The position numbers and the translations under genes are program-made. Below the pieces are notes generated by a model. That model had not been told where the DNA came from, did no database searches, and saw only the letters and a program-made list of their open reading frames with translations. A stretch of DNA of 64,000 nucleotides from Kaistia geumhonensis. GTDB lineage: Bacteria; Pseudomonadota; Alphaproteobacteria; Rhizobiales; Kaistiaceae. Below are positions 30,229-39,738 of the stretch, piece after piece (position 1 is the first letter of the stretch; each line of letters starts with the position of its first letter). The DNA lies in NCBI RefSeq assembly GCF_030815145.1, contig NZ_JAUSWJ010000001.1, positions 806,001 to 870,000 of the forward strand. Direction: 5' to 3'.

Positions 30229-30383
30229 GTGAAAGACCCCCTCGCCAGCTCTCCCCCGCTTTGCGGGAGAGAGGGCCGCTCGCGCCCGACGACAGGCCTG
30301 CTCGCGCCACGTGACGCCCTCGGCGACATGAACCGGAACGGCCCCCTATCCCGCAAAGCGGGCGAGGGTTCGGGAGGGGGCAC
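30229..30383 (+). repeat. Palindromic intergenic repeat carrying the next gene's ribosome binding site
   Basis: The whole 157-bp gap looks like a rhizobial-type dispersed palindrome. CCCGCTTTGCGGGA (30255-30268) and TCCCGCAAAGCGGG (30349-30362) are exact inverted copies, and each arm is itself a CCCGC/GCGGG hairpin. The flanks CCCCCTCGCC and GGGAGGGGGC extend the imperfect symmetry. The right flank ends 1-3 bp before the ATPase TTG start and supplies its Shine-Dalgarno-like GGAGGGGG. Dispersed status must be tested in the genome. Confidence 0.65.
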
Positions 30384-31391
30384 TTGAGCAGATCAGCCGT
30401 CTCGCTTCGCGGCGTCTCGCGCCATTTCGGCAGCGTGAAGGCGCTCGATGCAGTCGATCTCGAGATCGCGGAGGGCGAGTTCTTCGCGATGCTCGGCCCA
30501 TCCGGCTCGGGCAAGACGACATGCCTTCGCCTCATCGCCGGCTTCGAGCAGCCGAGCGCCGGCCATATCGAGATCTTCGGCGAGCGCGTGGAGGGCGTGC
30601 CGCCCTATCGCCGCAACGTCAACACCGTCTTCCAGGATTACGCTCTGTTCCCGCACATGAATGTCGCGGAGAACGTCGCCTATTCGCTGATGCTGAAGAG
30701 GGTGCCGAAGGCCGAACGCGCCCGAACGGCCGAAGCTGCGCTGGAAATGGTCAAGCTCGGCGGGTATGGCGCGCGGCGGCCGGGCCAGCTTTCCGGTGGC
30801 CAGCGCCAGCGCGTGGCACTCGCCCGCGCCATCGTCAACAATCCGCGCGTGCTGCTGCTTGACGAGCCGCTCGGCGCGCTCGACCTCAAGCTGCGCGAGA
30901 GCATGCAGGAGGAACTGAAGAGCCTCCAGAAGCGGCTCGGCATCACGTTCATCTTCGTGACGCACGACCAGGGCGAGGCGCTGTCGATGGCGGACCGCGT
31001 GGCCGTGTTCAGCGAAGGGCGCATCCGCCAGGTCGGCACGCCGGAGACGATCTACCGCGCGCCGAACTCGCCCTTCGTCGCCGATTTCGTCGGATCGTCC
31101 AATGTCCTGCCGCCCGAACTCGTCGAGACGTTCACCGGCGAGCGGCGCTGGGCCAGCCTGCGACCCGAGGCGATCCGTGTCGACGGAGGCGAGATCGGCG
31201 GCGGCGAGCGCCTCAGCGGAACGGTGGTCGCGCGCAGCTATCTCGGCCCCGTGACACGCCTCGCGATCGAGGCAGCCGGTCTCCGCCTCCATGCCGCCCT
31301 CCCCTCGACATCGGCACTGCCGGCCGAAGGCGAGACGGTGACGATAATGTTCGATCGCGACGCGCTGCATCTCATGGAGAGCGACGCGTGA
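30384..31391 (+). CDS. Polyamine-type ABC transporter ATPase
   Basis: 335-residue PotA-like ATPase. Walker A GPSGSGKTT at about residues 38-46, the Q-loop in NTVFQDYALFPHM, signature LSGGQRQRVAL, Walker B VLLLDEPLGALD, and a C-terminal TOBE domain from about residue 245. The start appears to be TTG at 30384, placed directly after the repeat element; no ATG in a useful position exists near it. Its stop overlaps the next permease start as GTGA. Confidence 0.93.
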   Translation: MSRSAVSLRGVSRHFGSVKALDAVDLEIAEGEFFAMLGPSGSGKTTCLRLIAGFEQPSAGHIEIFGERVEGVPPYRRNVNTVFQDYALFPHMNVAENVAYSLMLKRVPKAERARTAEAALEMVKLGGYGARRPGQLSGGQRQRVALARAIVNNPRVLLLDEPLGALDLKLRESMQEELKSLQKRLGITFIFVTHDQGEALSMADRVAVFSEGRIRQVGTPETIYRAPNSPFVADFVGSSNVLPPELVETFTGERRWASLRPEAIRVDGGEIGGGERLSGTVVARSYLGPVTRLAIEAAGLRLHAALPSTSALPAEGETVTIMFDRDALHLMESDA

Positions 31392-32326
31392 CCGCCTCTG
31401 CGGAGCCCATGCGCTCTTCGGGCGGCAGCCGGCTCGGCGACGTGTTCTGGCGGCGGCCGGGCCTGCCCGTGCTCGTGATGCTGACACCGCCGGTTCTGTG
31501 GCTCGGCATCGTCTATGTCGGCTCGCTGCTGACGCTGTTGATGCAGAGCTTCTATTCGCTCGACGACTTTTCCGGCCTCGTGGTGCCGGAATTCACGCTC
31601 TCGACCTATGCGCAGCTGCTGACACCGGCCAATTTCGACATCATACGCCGCACGGTGGTCATGGCGGCGCTGGTCACTGTGGCGGACGCGATCATCGCGT
31701 TCCCGATCGCCTATATGGCGGCGCGCTATGCGCGGGGACACTGGAAAGCCCTGTTCTACCTCGCCGTCATGCTGCCTCTCTGGTCGAGCTATCTGGTCAA
31801 GGTCTATGCGTGGAAGCTGATCCTCGCGAAGGAAGGCATCCTCAACTGGCTTTTCGAGACGCTGCACCTGACGCCGCTGCTCGATCTCGTGCTCGCCATC
31901 CCCGGCGTCGGCGGCAACTCGCTGTCGGTGAGTTCCATCGGCACCTTCCTCGTCTTCGTCTATGTCTGGCTGCCCTACATGATCCTGCCGACGCAGGCGG
32001 CGCTGGAGCGGGTGCCGGCCAATCTCGTCGACGCCAGTTCCGACCTCGGCGGGCGCCCTTCGGCGACGTTCCGGCATGTGATCCTGCCCCTCGCCTTCCC
32101 CGGCATCGTCGCGGGCTCGATCTTCACCTTCTCGCTGACGCTCGGCGACTACATCATCCCGCAGATCGTCGGCACCTCGCGCCTCTTTATCGGCCAGGCG
32201 GTCTATGCGCAGCAGGGCACGGCAGGCAACATCCCGCTCGCCGCCGCCTTCACCGTCGTGCCGGTGGTGATCATGGGCATCTATCTCACCATCGCAAAAC
32301 GGCTCGGAGCGTTCGATGCGCTCTGA
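31388..32326 (+). CDS. ABC transporter permease (PotB-like)
   Basis: 312-residue inner-membrane permease with six or so helices. The cytoplasmic EAA loop is seen as [21 protein letters not shown] near residue 215. GTG start overlapping the ATPase stop by 4 bp. Together with the next gene it would form the heterodimeric channel for the binding protein encoded upstream. Confidence 0.92.
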   Translation: MTASAEPMRSSGGSRLGDVFWRRPGLPVLVMLTPPVLWLGIVYVGSLLTLLMQSFYSLDDFSGLVVPEFTLSTYAQLLTPANFDIIRRTVVMAALVTVADAIIAFPIAYMAARYARGHWKALFYLAVMLPLWSSYLVKVYAWKLILAKEGILNWLFETLHLTPLLDLVLAIPGVGGNSLSVSSIGTFLVFVYVWLPYMILPTQAALERVPANLVDASSDLGGRPSATFRHVILPLAFPGIVAGSIFTFSLTLGDYIIPQIVGTSRLFIGQAVYAQQGTAGNIPLAAAFTVVPVVIMGIYLTIAKRLGAFDAL

Positions 32327-33128
32327 GGACGGCCGCGCCCCGCTCTTCCTGCGCCTCGCCGCGGCGGGCGGGCTCGTCTATCTGCTCGGGCCGCTGCTAA
32401 TCATCTTCGTCTACGCCTTCACCACCGAGGAACGGAGTTTCGTCTGGCCGCCGCCGGGGCTGACGCTGAAATGGTTCGCCGTCGCCTGGAACAGGCCCGA
32501 CGTGACCGCGGCGATCGTCCTCTCGCTGCAGGTCGCGGCGGTCGCGACCGTGATCGCCATGGTCCTCGGCACGCTCTGCGCCGCAGCCGTGAGCCGCAGC
32601 CGCTTCTTCGGCCGCGAAACCATTTCGCTGCTGGTCATCCTGCCGATCGCGCTTCCGGGCATCATCACCGGCATCGCGCTGCGCTCGGCCTTCGCGACCT
32701 TCGAGATCCCGTTCTCGTTCTGGACGATCGTGCTCGGTCACGCGACCTTCTGCATCGTCGTCGTCTACAACAACGCCGTCGCACGCTTTCGCCGGACCTC
32801 GCAATCGCTCGTCGAGGCGTCGATGGATCTCGGCGCCGACGGCTTCCAGACCTTCCGCCACGTGATCCTGCCGAACATCGCGACGGCCCTTCTGGCCGGC
32901 GGCATGCTCGCCTTCGCGCTCTCCTTCGACGAAGTGATCGTCACCACCTTCACGGCGGGGCAGCAGCAGACGCTGCCGCTCTGGATGCTGGAAGAATTGA
33001 TCCGGCCGCGCCAGCGCCCGGTCACCAATGTCGTCGCGCTCTTCGTGGTGGCGGCGACCTTCCTGCCCATCCTCGCGGCCTTCTATCTCACGCGTGACGG
33101 CGAACATGTCGCCGGCGCCGGCAAATAG
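32316..33128 (+). CDS. ABC transporter permease (PotC-like)
   Basis: 270-residue permease, second half of the channel. EAA loop at [21 protein letters not shown] near residue 165. Overlaps the previous permease by 11 bp, so translational coupling is expected. The order binding protein, ATPase, permease, permease, dehydrogenase matches the ydcSTUVW set. Confidence 0.92.
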   Translation: MRSEDGRAPLFLRLAAAGGLVYLLGPLLIIFVYAFTTEERSFVWPPPGLTLKWFAVAWNRPDVTAAIVLSLQVAAVATVIAMVLGTLCAAAVSRSRFFGRETISLLVILPIALPGIITGIALRSAFATFEIPFSFWTIVLGHATFCIVVVYNNAVARFRRTSQSLVEASMDLGADGFQTFRHVILPNIATALLAGGMLAFALSFDEVIVTTFTAGQQQTLPLWMLEELIRPRQRPVTNVVALFVVAATFLPILAAFYLTRDGEHVAGAGK

Positions 33129-33142
33129 CATCGGAGACAATC

Positions 33143-34570
33143 ATGCAGACCAGCATGCTGATCGGATCACGCTTCGAGGACGGCAAGGGCGCGGAGGAAG
33201 CGATCCTCAACCCACGCACGGGCGGCACGATCGTCACCATTCCCGAGGCGACAACCGAACAGGTCGACGCCGCCGTCGCCGCGGCGCGCGCCGCCTTCCC
33301 GTCCTGGTCGCGCACGACGCCGGCACAGCGTGCGACCTATCTCCTCAAGATCGCCGACGCGATCGAGCATGACGCGCTCGCCTTCGCGACGCTCGAGGCG
33401 GAGAATTGCGGCAAGCCGATCAATGCGATGCTGAACGACGAGATTCCGGCGATCGCCGATTGCTACCGCTTCTTCGCCGGCGCGGCGCGGACCCTCTCCG
33501 GCCAGGTGGCGGGCGAGTATCTGCCGGGGCATACCTCGATGATCCGGCGCGACCCGGTCGGCGTCGTCGGCTCGATCGCGCCCTGGAACTATCCGATGAT
33601 GATGATGGCCTGGAAGCTGGCGCCGGCGCTCGCCGGCGGCAACACGGTCGTCTTCAAGCCTTCCGAGCAAACGCCGCTGACCGCGCTGCGTTTCGCCGAG
33701 ACGCTGGCGGCGATCCTGCCCGAGGGCGTCGTGAACATCGTCTTCGGCCGCGGCGCCAGTGTCGGCGATGCGCTCATCAACCATCCGGGCATCGACATGG
33801 TCTCGGTCACCGGCGCGATCACGACAGGCCAGAAGGTCATCCAGGCCGCCGCCGGAACCGTGAAGCGGACGCATCTCGAGCTCGGCGGCAAGGCGCCCGT
33901 CATCGTCTTCGACGACGCCGATATCGACGCCGTCGTGAACGGCCTGCGCGCCTTCGGCTACTACAATGCCGGGCAGGACTGCACCGCCGCCTGCCGCATC
34001 TATGCCGCGCCGAAGATCCACGACCGTCTCGTGGCCGACCTCGCCTCGGCGGCGTCCTCGCTCGTCTTCAACGATGCCGACGACACGAAGAACGAGCTCG
34101 GGCCGTTGATCTCGGCGCGCCAGCGAGACCGTGTCGCGGGCTTCGTCGACCGGGCCAAGGCCGAGAAGCACATCGAGATTGCGACCGGCGGCAACACGGT
34201 CGGCGGCGGCGGCTTCTATTACGAGCCGACCGTGATCGCGGGCGCGCTGCAGAGCGACGAAATCGTGCGCCGCGAGGTGTTCGGCCCGGTCGTCTCGGTG
34301 ACGCGCTTCACCGACACCGAAGAGGCGATCGCCTGGGCGAATGACAGCGACTACGGCCTCGCCTCATCCGTCTGGACGAAGGATGTCGGCCGCGCCATGA
34401 AGGTCGCCGCCGAGCTGCGCTATGGCTGCACCTGGGTGAACACGCATTTCATGCTGGTCAGCGAGATGCCGCATGGCGGCCTTAAGCATTCCGGCTACGG
34501 CAAGGACCTCTCGGCCTATGCGCTGGAGGACTACACTGTCGTGCGCCATGTGATGGTGGCGCATGGCTGA
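33143..34570 (+). CDS. Gamma-aminobutyraldehyde-type dehydrogenase
   Basis: NAD-dependent aldehyde dehydrogenase of 475 residues, closest in look to YdcW/PatD, which oxidises 4-aminobutanal from putrescine to GABA. Motifs: [27 protein letters not shown] with the catalytic Glu near residue 252, and [11 protein letters not shown] with the catalytic Cys near residue 286. It begins 14 bp after the permease, so it belongs to the transport operon. Betaine aldehyde or other aminoaldehydes are alternative substrates. It converges with the MAPEG-type gene, leaving 3 bp. Confidence 0.88.
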   Translation: MQTSMLIGSRFEDGKGAEEAILNPRTGGTIVTIPEATTEQVDAAVAAARAAFPSWSRTTPAQRATYLLKIADAIEHDALAFATLEAENCGKPINAMLNDEIPAIADCYRFFAGAARTLSGQVAGEYLPGHTSMIRRDPVGVVGSIAPWNYPMMMMAWKLAPALAGGNTVVFKPSEQTPLTALRFAETLAAILPEGVVNIVFGRGASVGDALINHPGIDMVSVTGAITTGQKVIQAAAGTVKRTHLELGGKAPVIVFDDADIDAVVNGLRAFGYYNAGQDCTAACRIYAAPKIHDRLVADLASAASSLVFNDADDTKNELGPLISARQRDRVAGFVDRAKAEKHIEIATGGNTVGGGGFYYEPTVIAGALQSDEIVRREVFGPVVSVTRFTDTEEAIAWANDSDYGLASSVWTKDVGRAMKVAAELRYGCTWVNTHFMLVSEMPHGGLKHSGYGKDLSAYALEDYTVVRHVMVAHG

Positions 34571-34573
34571 TGC

Positions 34574-34945
34574 TCAGCCGAAGGCGACGAGGCCTGCTCC
34601 CCCGAGAAGCGCCGCGTAAGTCGCAAGCATGCCGGCCCCGCGCAGCGGCAGGAAGCCGCCAAGCATGCCGGCGGCGTGAAGCGCGCGGCCTCCCGCGAGC
34701 AGCAGGGCCACGATCCAGAGCCCTGTTGCCCATGCGCCTCGATATTCGGAGATCCCGATCAGGATCAGCACCAGCGGCACATATTCGGTGAAGTTTCCCT
34801 GCGCGCGGATCCGGCGCAGAAGGTCCTCGTCATGACCGAAGCCGACGGTGACGCCGGTCTTCATACGACCGAGGCTCACATAGAAGCTGAGGCCCAGGAG
34901 CAGCAGTGCGCAGTAGACCGTGACGGCGCTGGTGATCGGCAGCAT
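34574..34945 (-). CDS. MAPEG-family membrane protein
   Basis: 123 residues with about four membrane helices, starting MLPITSAVTVYCALLLLGL. The RRIRAQGNFTEYVPLVLILI segment (about residues 45-64) is the family core, with the RAQxNxxEY pattern. MAPEG proteins in eukaryotes are glutathione transferases or leukotriene synthases; bacterial roles are poorly known. ATG 34945 has AGGGGG a few bases upstream. Alone on its strand. Confidence 0.88.
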   Translation of the reverse strand: MLPITSAVTVYCALLLLGLSFYVSLGRMKTGVTVGFGHDEDLLRRIRAQGNFTEYVPLVLILIGISEYRGAWATGLWIVALLLAGGRALHAAGMLGGFLPLRGAGMLATYAALLGGAGLVAFG

Positions 34946-35184
34946 GGTTTCCCCCTTCAGGATCGAGTGGTCTCGACGGCGGCGATCTTCCGGCCAAGGC
35001 GACATCCTGTCGATCCCCTGAGCCTCGCGACCAGCTTTCCGCCGACTGGCGGCTTCGGGCGGGTTCCATCGATGCCGCCCGACACGCGCGTTTGCCCGAT
35101 GATCACCTCTTGCACCGGCCGCTTGGTCCGTGGATGATTGAATCGATTTAGCGCCATCCCCGGGCGCCCCAACGAGGATCATCC

Positions 35185-36024
35185 ATGGCATCGCTCGAAA
35201 GCACCGTCGCGGTCGTCACAGGCGCTGGCCGCGGCATCGGCCGCGAGATCGCGCGGCATCAGGCCGCCGCCGGCGCCAAGGTCGGGCTTCTCGCCCGCAC
35301 CGCCCGCGAGATCGAGGAGACGGCAGCGCTCATCGCGGCCGAGGGCGGCACCGCCCTGCCCCTTCCCGTCGATCTCGTCGATCGCGTTGCCGTGGAGGGC
35401 GTTCTGGCGCGTGTCGCCGTCGAACTCGGCCCGATCGACACGCTGGTCAACAATCACGGCTCGTTCCGCGCCTTCGGCCCGATCTGGGACTGCGATCCCG
35501 AGACATGGTGGTCGGACGTCGAGATCAATCTGCGGGGTACGTTCCACACCTGCCGCGTGGTGGCGCCGGACATGCTGAAGCGCGGTCGCGGCCGGATCGT
35601 CAATCTGGTCGGCGGCGGCACGGGCAACAGCTTCCCGCACGGCTCGGGCTATGCTTCGAGCAAGGCGGCGATCATGCGCTTCACAGAGTGCCTCAACGAT
35701 ACGACCATCGACGGCGGCGTCCGCGCCTTCGCGGTCGATCCGGGCCTCGTCCGGACCTCGATGACCGAGTTGCAGCTCAATTCCCCGGAGGGCCAGGCCT
35801 GGCTTCCCGGCATCCAGCAGCTCTTCGACGAGGGCATCAATGTTCCGCCGACCCGTGCCGCAGCGCTGATCGCCGACATCGCCGCCGGCCGCTTCGACCC
35901 TCTTGCGGGGCGGCTGCTGCGCGGCGTCGACGATCGCGACCAGCTCGAGGCCGAGATGCACGCGCTCGCGGCCGAAGACGGCCGCGCGCTGCGCTTCACC
36001 GGCGTCGAGCAGCGGAAGCTCTGA
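35185..36024 (+). CDS. SDR-family oxidoreductase
   Basis: Short-chain dehydrogenase of 279 residues: cofactor motif TGAGRGIGREI near residue 12, NNHG (usually NNAG) near residue 88, the serine replaced by a Gly-rich NLVGGGTGN segment near residue 144, and YASSK near residue 158. The serine of the Ser-Tyr-Lys triad is not obvious, so catalysis may be altered or the serine lies one position off. Substrate unknown. Followed after 90 bp by a universal stress gene. Confidence 0.85.
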   Translation: MASLESTVAVVTGAGRGIGREIARHQAAAGAKVGLLARTAREIEETAALIAAEGGTALPLPVDLVDRVAVEGVLARVAVELGPIDTLVNNHGSFRAFGPIWDCDPETWWSDVEINLRGTFHTCRVVAPDMLKRGRGRIVNLVGGGTGNSFPHGSGYASSKAAIMRFTECLNDTTIDGGVRAFAVDPGLVRTSMTELQLNSPEGQAWLPGIQQLFDEGINVPPTRAAALIADIAAGRFDPLAGRLLRGVDDRDQLEAEMHALAAEDGRALRFTGVEQRKL

Positions 36025-36114
36025 CCGCCGCAATCGACCGGAGCTTGATGCGGGTCAACGGCCGCCCAAGGATCGGGGTGCATGCTCCTTTCGTGCAATC
36101 ACGGGAGGAACCCG

Positions 36115-36552
36115 ATGTTCAAGCATATCCTGGTGCCCACCGACGGCTCGCCGCTGGCGACGATCGCCCTCGACAATGCGATCGCGCTGGCGAGAGAGAC
36201 GGACGCGCGGATCACGGCTCTCTCCGTCGTGGAGCCGTTCCATACATTTTCGCTCAATCCCGACCAGCTCGGCGAGACGCAGAAGAGCTATGAGGCGCAC
36301 GCCGTCCATTGGGCCGACGACATCCTCGCCAATGCCGCCGGCAAGGCCCTGGCCGCCGGCGTGCGGTGCGAGACCGTTCGGGTCGTCGCCGAGGAGCCCT
36401 ATCGCGCCATCATCGAGACCGCGATGGACCGCGGCGCGGACCTGATCGCCATGGCCTCGCACGGCCGGCGGGGCCTCGATGCGGTTCTCCTCGGCAGCCA
36501 AACGCAGAAGGTGCTGACCCATTCCGGCATTCCGGTTCTCGTCTATCGCTGA
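36115..36552 (+). CDS. Universal stress protein UspA-family
   Basis: 145-residue single Usp domain. It opens FKHILVPTDGSPLA, and the C-terminal ATP-binding motif appears as ASHGRRGLDAVLLGSQTQKVL then SGIPVLVY (G-2x-G-9x-G(S/T) type). Probably cytosolic and ATP-binding. ATG 36115 has GGGAGGA upstream. Converges with the reductase gene with a 10-bp gap. Confidence 0.92.
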   Translation: MFKHILVPTDGSPLATIALDNAIALARETDARITALSVVEPFHTFSLNPDQLGETQKSYEAHAVHWADDILANAAGKALAAGVRCETVRVVAEEPYRAIIETAMDRGADLIAMASHGRRGLDAVLLGSQTQKVLTHSGIPVLVYR

Positions 36553-36562
36553 GCCGGCCCTG

Positions 36563-37204
36563 CTATCGCGCCAGCACGACATGCATCGCGAGCGGGGTCG
36601 TGTCGTGCTTGACGACGCGGTATCCGAGGCCGGGCAGGTCGATACCGGCGAACATCGCCTCGCCGCGACCGAGCAGGACCGGCGAGACGGCGAAATGCAG
36701 CTCGTCGATCAGGCCGGCTTCGAGATACTGGCGGACGGTGCTGACGCCGCCGCCGATCTTCACATCCAGATCGCCAGCCGCCTGCTGCGCGCGCCGGAGC
36801 GCCTCATGGATGCCGCCCGTCACGAAATGGAAGGTCGTGCCGCCCTCCATCACGATCGGCGCGCGGGCATGATGGGTGAGGACGAAGGTCGGCGCATGAT
36901 AGGGCGGATTGGGACCCCACCAGCCCTTCCATTCCTCGTCGGGCCATTCGCCGCGGATCGGCCCGAACATGTTGCGGCCGAGGATAAAGGCGCCGAAGCC
37001 GGACATCGAACGATCGGCATAGTCGGCGTCGATGCCGGGGGTGCCACCCTCCTTGCCGATCATGGCCCGGAAGAAGGGCGTATCGAAGAACCAGCGATGC
37101 AGATCGCGGCCGCCTTTCCCCAGCGGGTCGTCGAGGCTCTGCTCGGCGCCCGCACCATAACCGTCGATCGACACTGAAAAGGCGCCGACGCGAACCTTGC
37201 CCAT
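36563..37204 (-). CDS. Dihydrofolate reductase-fold (RibD C-terminal-like) protein
   Basis: 213 residues, starting MGKVRVGAFSVSIDGYGAG. The RibD-C/DHFR-like fold is suggested by FILGRNMFGPIRGEW, the VLTHHARAPIVMEGGTTFHFV segment and GGGVSTVRQYLEAGLIDELH, where the cofactor-binding Gly-rich loop sits. Such proteins are often called dihydrofolate reductase but the substrate is usually unknown. Divergent from an HxlR regulator over twin operators, which probably control it. Confidence 0.85.
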   Translation of the reverse strand: MGKVRVGAFSVSIDGYGAGAEQSLDDPLGKGGRDLHRWFFDTPFFRAMIGKEGGTPGIDADYADRSMSGFGAFILGRNMFGPIRGEWPDEEWKGWWGPNPPYHAPTFVLTHHARAPIVMEGGTTFHFVTGGIHEALRRAQQAAGDLDVKIGGGVSTVRQYLEAGLIDELHFAVSPVLLGRGEAMFAGIDLPGLGYRVVKHDTTPLAMHVVLAR

Positions 37205-37222
37205 GATCGATTCCTCCCGGCA

Positions 37223-37284
37223 AACCGATTGCATTGTGCAACTGGTTGTCTTGTCCCATAACCGATCCTATTTTGCAACCGGTT
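37223..37284. promoter_or_regulatory. Twin dyad operators for the HxlR regulator
   Basis: Two 25-bp sites of the same build, 11-3-11, lie 37 bp apart between the divergent genes. Site 1 (37223-37247): AACCGATTGCA then TGCAACTGGTT. Site 2 (37260-37284): AACCGATCCTA then TGCAACCGGTT. The right arms differ by one base. Two half-site pairs on one face spacing suit a dimeric winged-helix repressor such as HxlR. Confidence 0.6.
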
Positions 37285-37300
37285 TCGCTGGAGAATGATC

Positions 37301-37825
37301 ATGGAAATCGAGCGCCGCTCGGGATGCCCGATCAATCTCGCCATGGAAGTGCTGGGCGACCGGTGGAGCCTGGTCATCATCCGCGACATGATGTTCGGCA
37401 ACCGCCGCCATTTCCGCGACCTGCTCAACCGGTCCGACGAGGGCATCGCCTCCAACATCCTCGCGGCGCGGCTGAAGCGCCTCGTGGCGCTCGGCCTCAT
37501 CGACCGGCAGGACGACCCGAGCCACAGCCAGAAGGCGATCTACAGCCTGACGGAGGTCGCGATCGAACTCGTGCCCGTGCTCGCCGCGCTCGGCGCCTGG
37601 GGCCGCCGGCACCTGCCGGTGAGCGAGGACCTCAGCATCCGCGCCGAGCTCCTGGAAAAGGGCGGCCCGCCGATGTGGGAGGCCTTCATGGACGATTTGA
37701 GACAGATCCATGTCGAGGACCCGATCCGCGGCGCCAATCGCGAGATCCGGTCGGAGGTGCTGGCGGAACTGACGGCCGCTTTCCTCGAGACGCGCGCGCG
37801 GATGGAAGGCGATCGGCGCGGCTGA
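37301..37825 (+). CDS. HxlR-family winged-helix regulator
   Basis: 174 residues. RSGCPINLAMEVLGDRWS then LVIIRDMMFGNRRHFRDLL is the HxlR signature, with the wing after it. A C-terminal extension of about 70 residues beyond the usual 110 is present. I chose ATG 37301, 7 bp after GGAG, over 37295, which is too close to it. Likely controls the divergent reductase gene and itself. Confidence 0.9.
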   Translation: MEIERRSGCPINLAMEVLGDRWSLVIIRDMMFGNRRHFRDLLNRSDEGIASNILAARLKRLVALGLIDRQDDPSHSQKAIYSLTEVAIELVPVLAALGAWGRRHLPVSEDLSIRAELLEKGGPPMWEAFMDDLRQIHVEDPIRGANREIRSEVLAELTAAFLETRARMEGDRRG

Positions 37826-37948
37826 TGCCCGCTCATTCGGCAGGGGGTGGCGCAGCATGCGGCTTGACGCTCCCCCACCGCCTCGCGAGACTTTGTGCGC
37901 CCCGCATCAGCGCTTTCGCGCGCCCTCCCCAAGGACCCTCCCTCCGCC

Positions 37949-38917
37949 ATGGCCAGGAAGCTCATACTCGACGTCGATACCGGTACGGACGACGCGATCG
38001 CGATCATGCTCGCCGCGCTGCATCCCTCGCTGGAGCTCGTCGGCTGCACGACGGTCAACGGCAACACGGCGGTCGAGAACTGCACCGACAATACGCTGCG
38101 AGTCCTCGAGCATATCGGGCGGCCGGAGATACCGGTCCATCAGGGCATGGCGCGGCCACTGGTGCGCTGGACCTTCCCGACGCCGCGCAAGGAGGGCGAC
38201 CAGAGCAGCCGCATCCACGGGCCGCATCTGCCGCTGCCAAAAACGTCGCTGAAGGCGCGGTCGAGCGGAGCGGTGGAGTTCCTGATCGAGACATATCGCG
38301 CCGCGACCGACGAGATCGCGCTGGTTCCGGTCGGGCCGCTCAGCAACATCGCGGCGGCGCTGGCGCTCGACCCAGGCTTCGCCGACCGTGTGCCGGAAGT
38401 CGTGATCATGGGCGGCTCGCATGGCTGGGGCAACGTCACCGCCGCAGCGGAATTCAACATCTGGGCCGACCCCGAAGCGGCGGCGATGGTGTTCCAGGCC
38501 GGCTTCCGCAAGGTGACGCTGGTGCCGCTCGACGCGACCTATCAGGCATCGCTCTCCCATGCCGACAGCGCGTCCTTCGAGGCGCTGGGCACGCCGGCCG
38601 GCCATGCGGCATCGCTCTTCGTCAAGCATCGCATCGCGGCCTATGACGCGGTGCAGCCGCTGCCGGGGGGCGGCCATGCGCCGATCCACGATGCGCTCGC
38701 CGTCGCCTCGCTCATCCGGCCGGAGGTGATCACGACCGAGTTCCTGCATGTCGATGTCGAGACCGTCGGCACATTGACCGTCGGCCGCACCGTCATCGAC
38801 ACGCAGGTGCGCACGGAAGCATTCCGCAGGAAGGCGCCGAACTGCCATGTGGCGTTCGGCGCCGACAGGGCGCTGTTCCTCTCGCTGCTGACGGAGGCCT
38901 TCGCGCGCAGGGGCTGA
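37949..38917 (+). CDS. Inosine-uridine preferring nucleoside hydrolase family
   Basis: 322 residues. DVDTGTDDA near residue 7 is the calcium-binding DxDxxxDD signature of nucleoside N-ribohydrolases; AAEFNIWADPEAAAMVF near residue 165 and the C-terminal HDALAVA carry further ligands. Splits purine or pyrimidine ribosides into base and ribose. It is 4 kb from a second, divergent paralogue in the transporter locus. ATG 37949 is inferred from the conserved start MARKLILDVD. Confidence 0.93.
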   Translation: MARKLILDVDTGTDDAIAIMLAALHPSLELVGCTTVNGNTAVENCTDNTLRVLEHIGRPEIPVHQGMARPLVRWTFPTPRKEGDQSSRIHGPHLPLPKTSLKARSSGAVEFLIETYRAATDEIALVPVGPLSNIAAALALDPGFADRVPEVVIMGGSHGWGNVTAAAEFNIWADPEAAAMVFQAGFRKVTLVPLDATYQASLSHADSASFEALGTPAGHAASLFVKHRIAAYDAVQPLPGGGHAPIHDALAVASLIRPEVITTEFLHVDVETVGTLTVGRTVIDTQVRTEAFRRKAPNCHVAFGADRALFLSLLTEAFARRG

Positions 38918-38928
38918 GCCGCCGGGCG

Positions 38929-39588
38929 TCAGACCGTATCGTCGCCGCCGCCGAAGAAGTCGTCGAAGAAGCCGCCACCACCGTCATCGGCAGGCCCCGT
39001 ATCGGCGTCGGCGACCGACTGGTTGTCGTCGTTCACCGTCACGTCCTCGTTCACGGTATTGTTCTCCTCGACGACGCGCTCGCCGCCGCCGAAGCCTCCG
39101 AAACCGCCGCCGAACATGGAACCGATGGCGTTGCCGAGCAGAACGCCGCCGGCGACGCCCATCGCCGTCTGCGCCGCGCCGGCCAGGAAGCCGCCGCCGC
39201 CGAAGCGCGAGCCCTGCGGGGCCGCGTTCTGCGACCATGGGCCCGCCGGCGGCGCGGCGGGCGCCTGCGACCAGGGTCCACCCTGCGCGGCCGGCTGCGC
39301 CGCCGCCTGCCCCTGCGCGCCGAAGCCCGACGGATAGAGGCTGCCGGGCTGGTCGCGCGCCGAGAGCCGGCTCTCCAGATCGGCGATGCGCTTCTCCGCA
39401 TCCTTCAGCGCGTAGTCCTGCATAACGATGGTCTGCGCCATGAAATAGGGCGCGCCGGGCTGGCGGCCGACATGATCACGGATGAAGGCCTCGGCCTCGG
39501 CATCGCGCGGCGGCGCGTGCCGCTCGGTCTCCGCGAGCCGCCCGAACAGCCGATCGATCGCGGCGCGGTCTTCGTTGCTCATGCTCAT
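38929..39588 (-). CDS. DUF2076-family protein
   Basis: 219 residues. The N-terminal half is a short helical domain with EDRAAIDRLFGRLAETE and DAEAEAFIRDHVGRQ, matching DUF2076; the middle is Pro/Ala/Gln-rich with repeated GPWSQ; then a Gly-rich hydrophobic stretch (GGVLLGNAIGSMFGGGF) and an acidic Asp/Gly-rich tail. Function is unknown. The tail FFDDFFGGGDDTV is unusual and low in complexity. Converges with the nucleoside hydrolase, 11 bp apart. Confidence 0.85.
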   Translation of the reverse strand: MSMSNEDRAAIDRLFGRLAETERHAPPRDAEAEAFIRDHVGRQPGAPYFMAQTIVMQDYALKDAEKRIADLESRLSARDQPGSLYPSGFGAQGQAAAQPAAQGGPWSQAPAAPPAGPWSQNAAPQGSRFGGGGFLAGAAQTAMGVAGGVLLGNAIGSMFGGGFGGFGGGERVVEENNTVNEDVTVNDDNQSVADADTGPADDGGGGFFDDFFGGGDDTV

Positions 39589-39738
39589 CAGGTCGTCTCC
39601 CGTTCATCGCTCCTCGCGGAGCACAGGGAGGAGATGGAGAGCGAAAATGGCGGTGTCGAGAACTGGCGAGACAAATCGGCGTGGGTCGGCGGGCGCGAGA
39701 CTCGCGTCCTTGCCGCTGGCGTCGGCTCCCGCCCACGG

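Noticed and set aside
30309-30345. Possible second SOS box among the GAAC repeats in the transporter gap
   Set aside because: GAAC-like words at about 30331-30340 are spaced by 2 bp, not 7, so they do not fit the LexA site.
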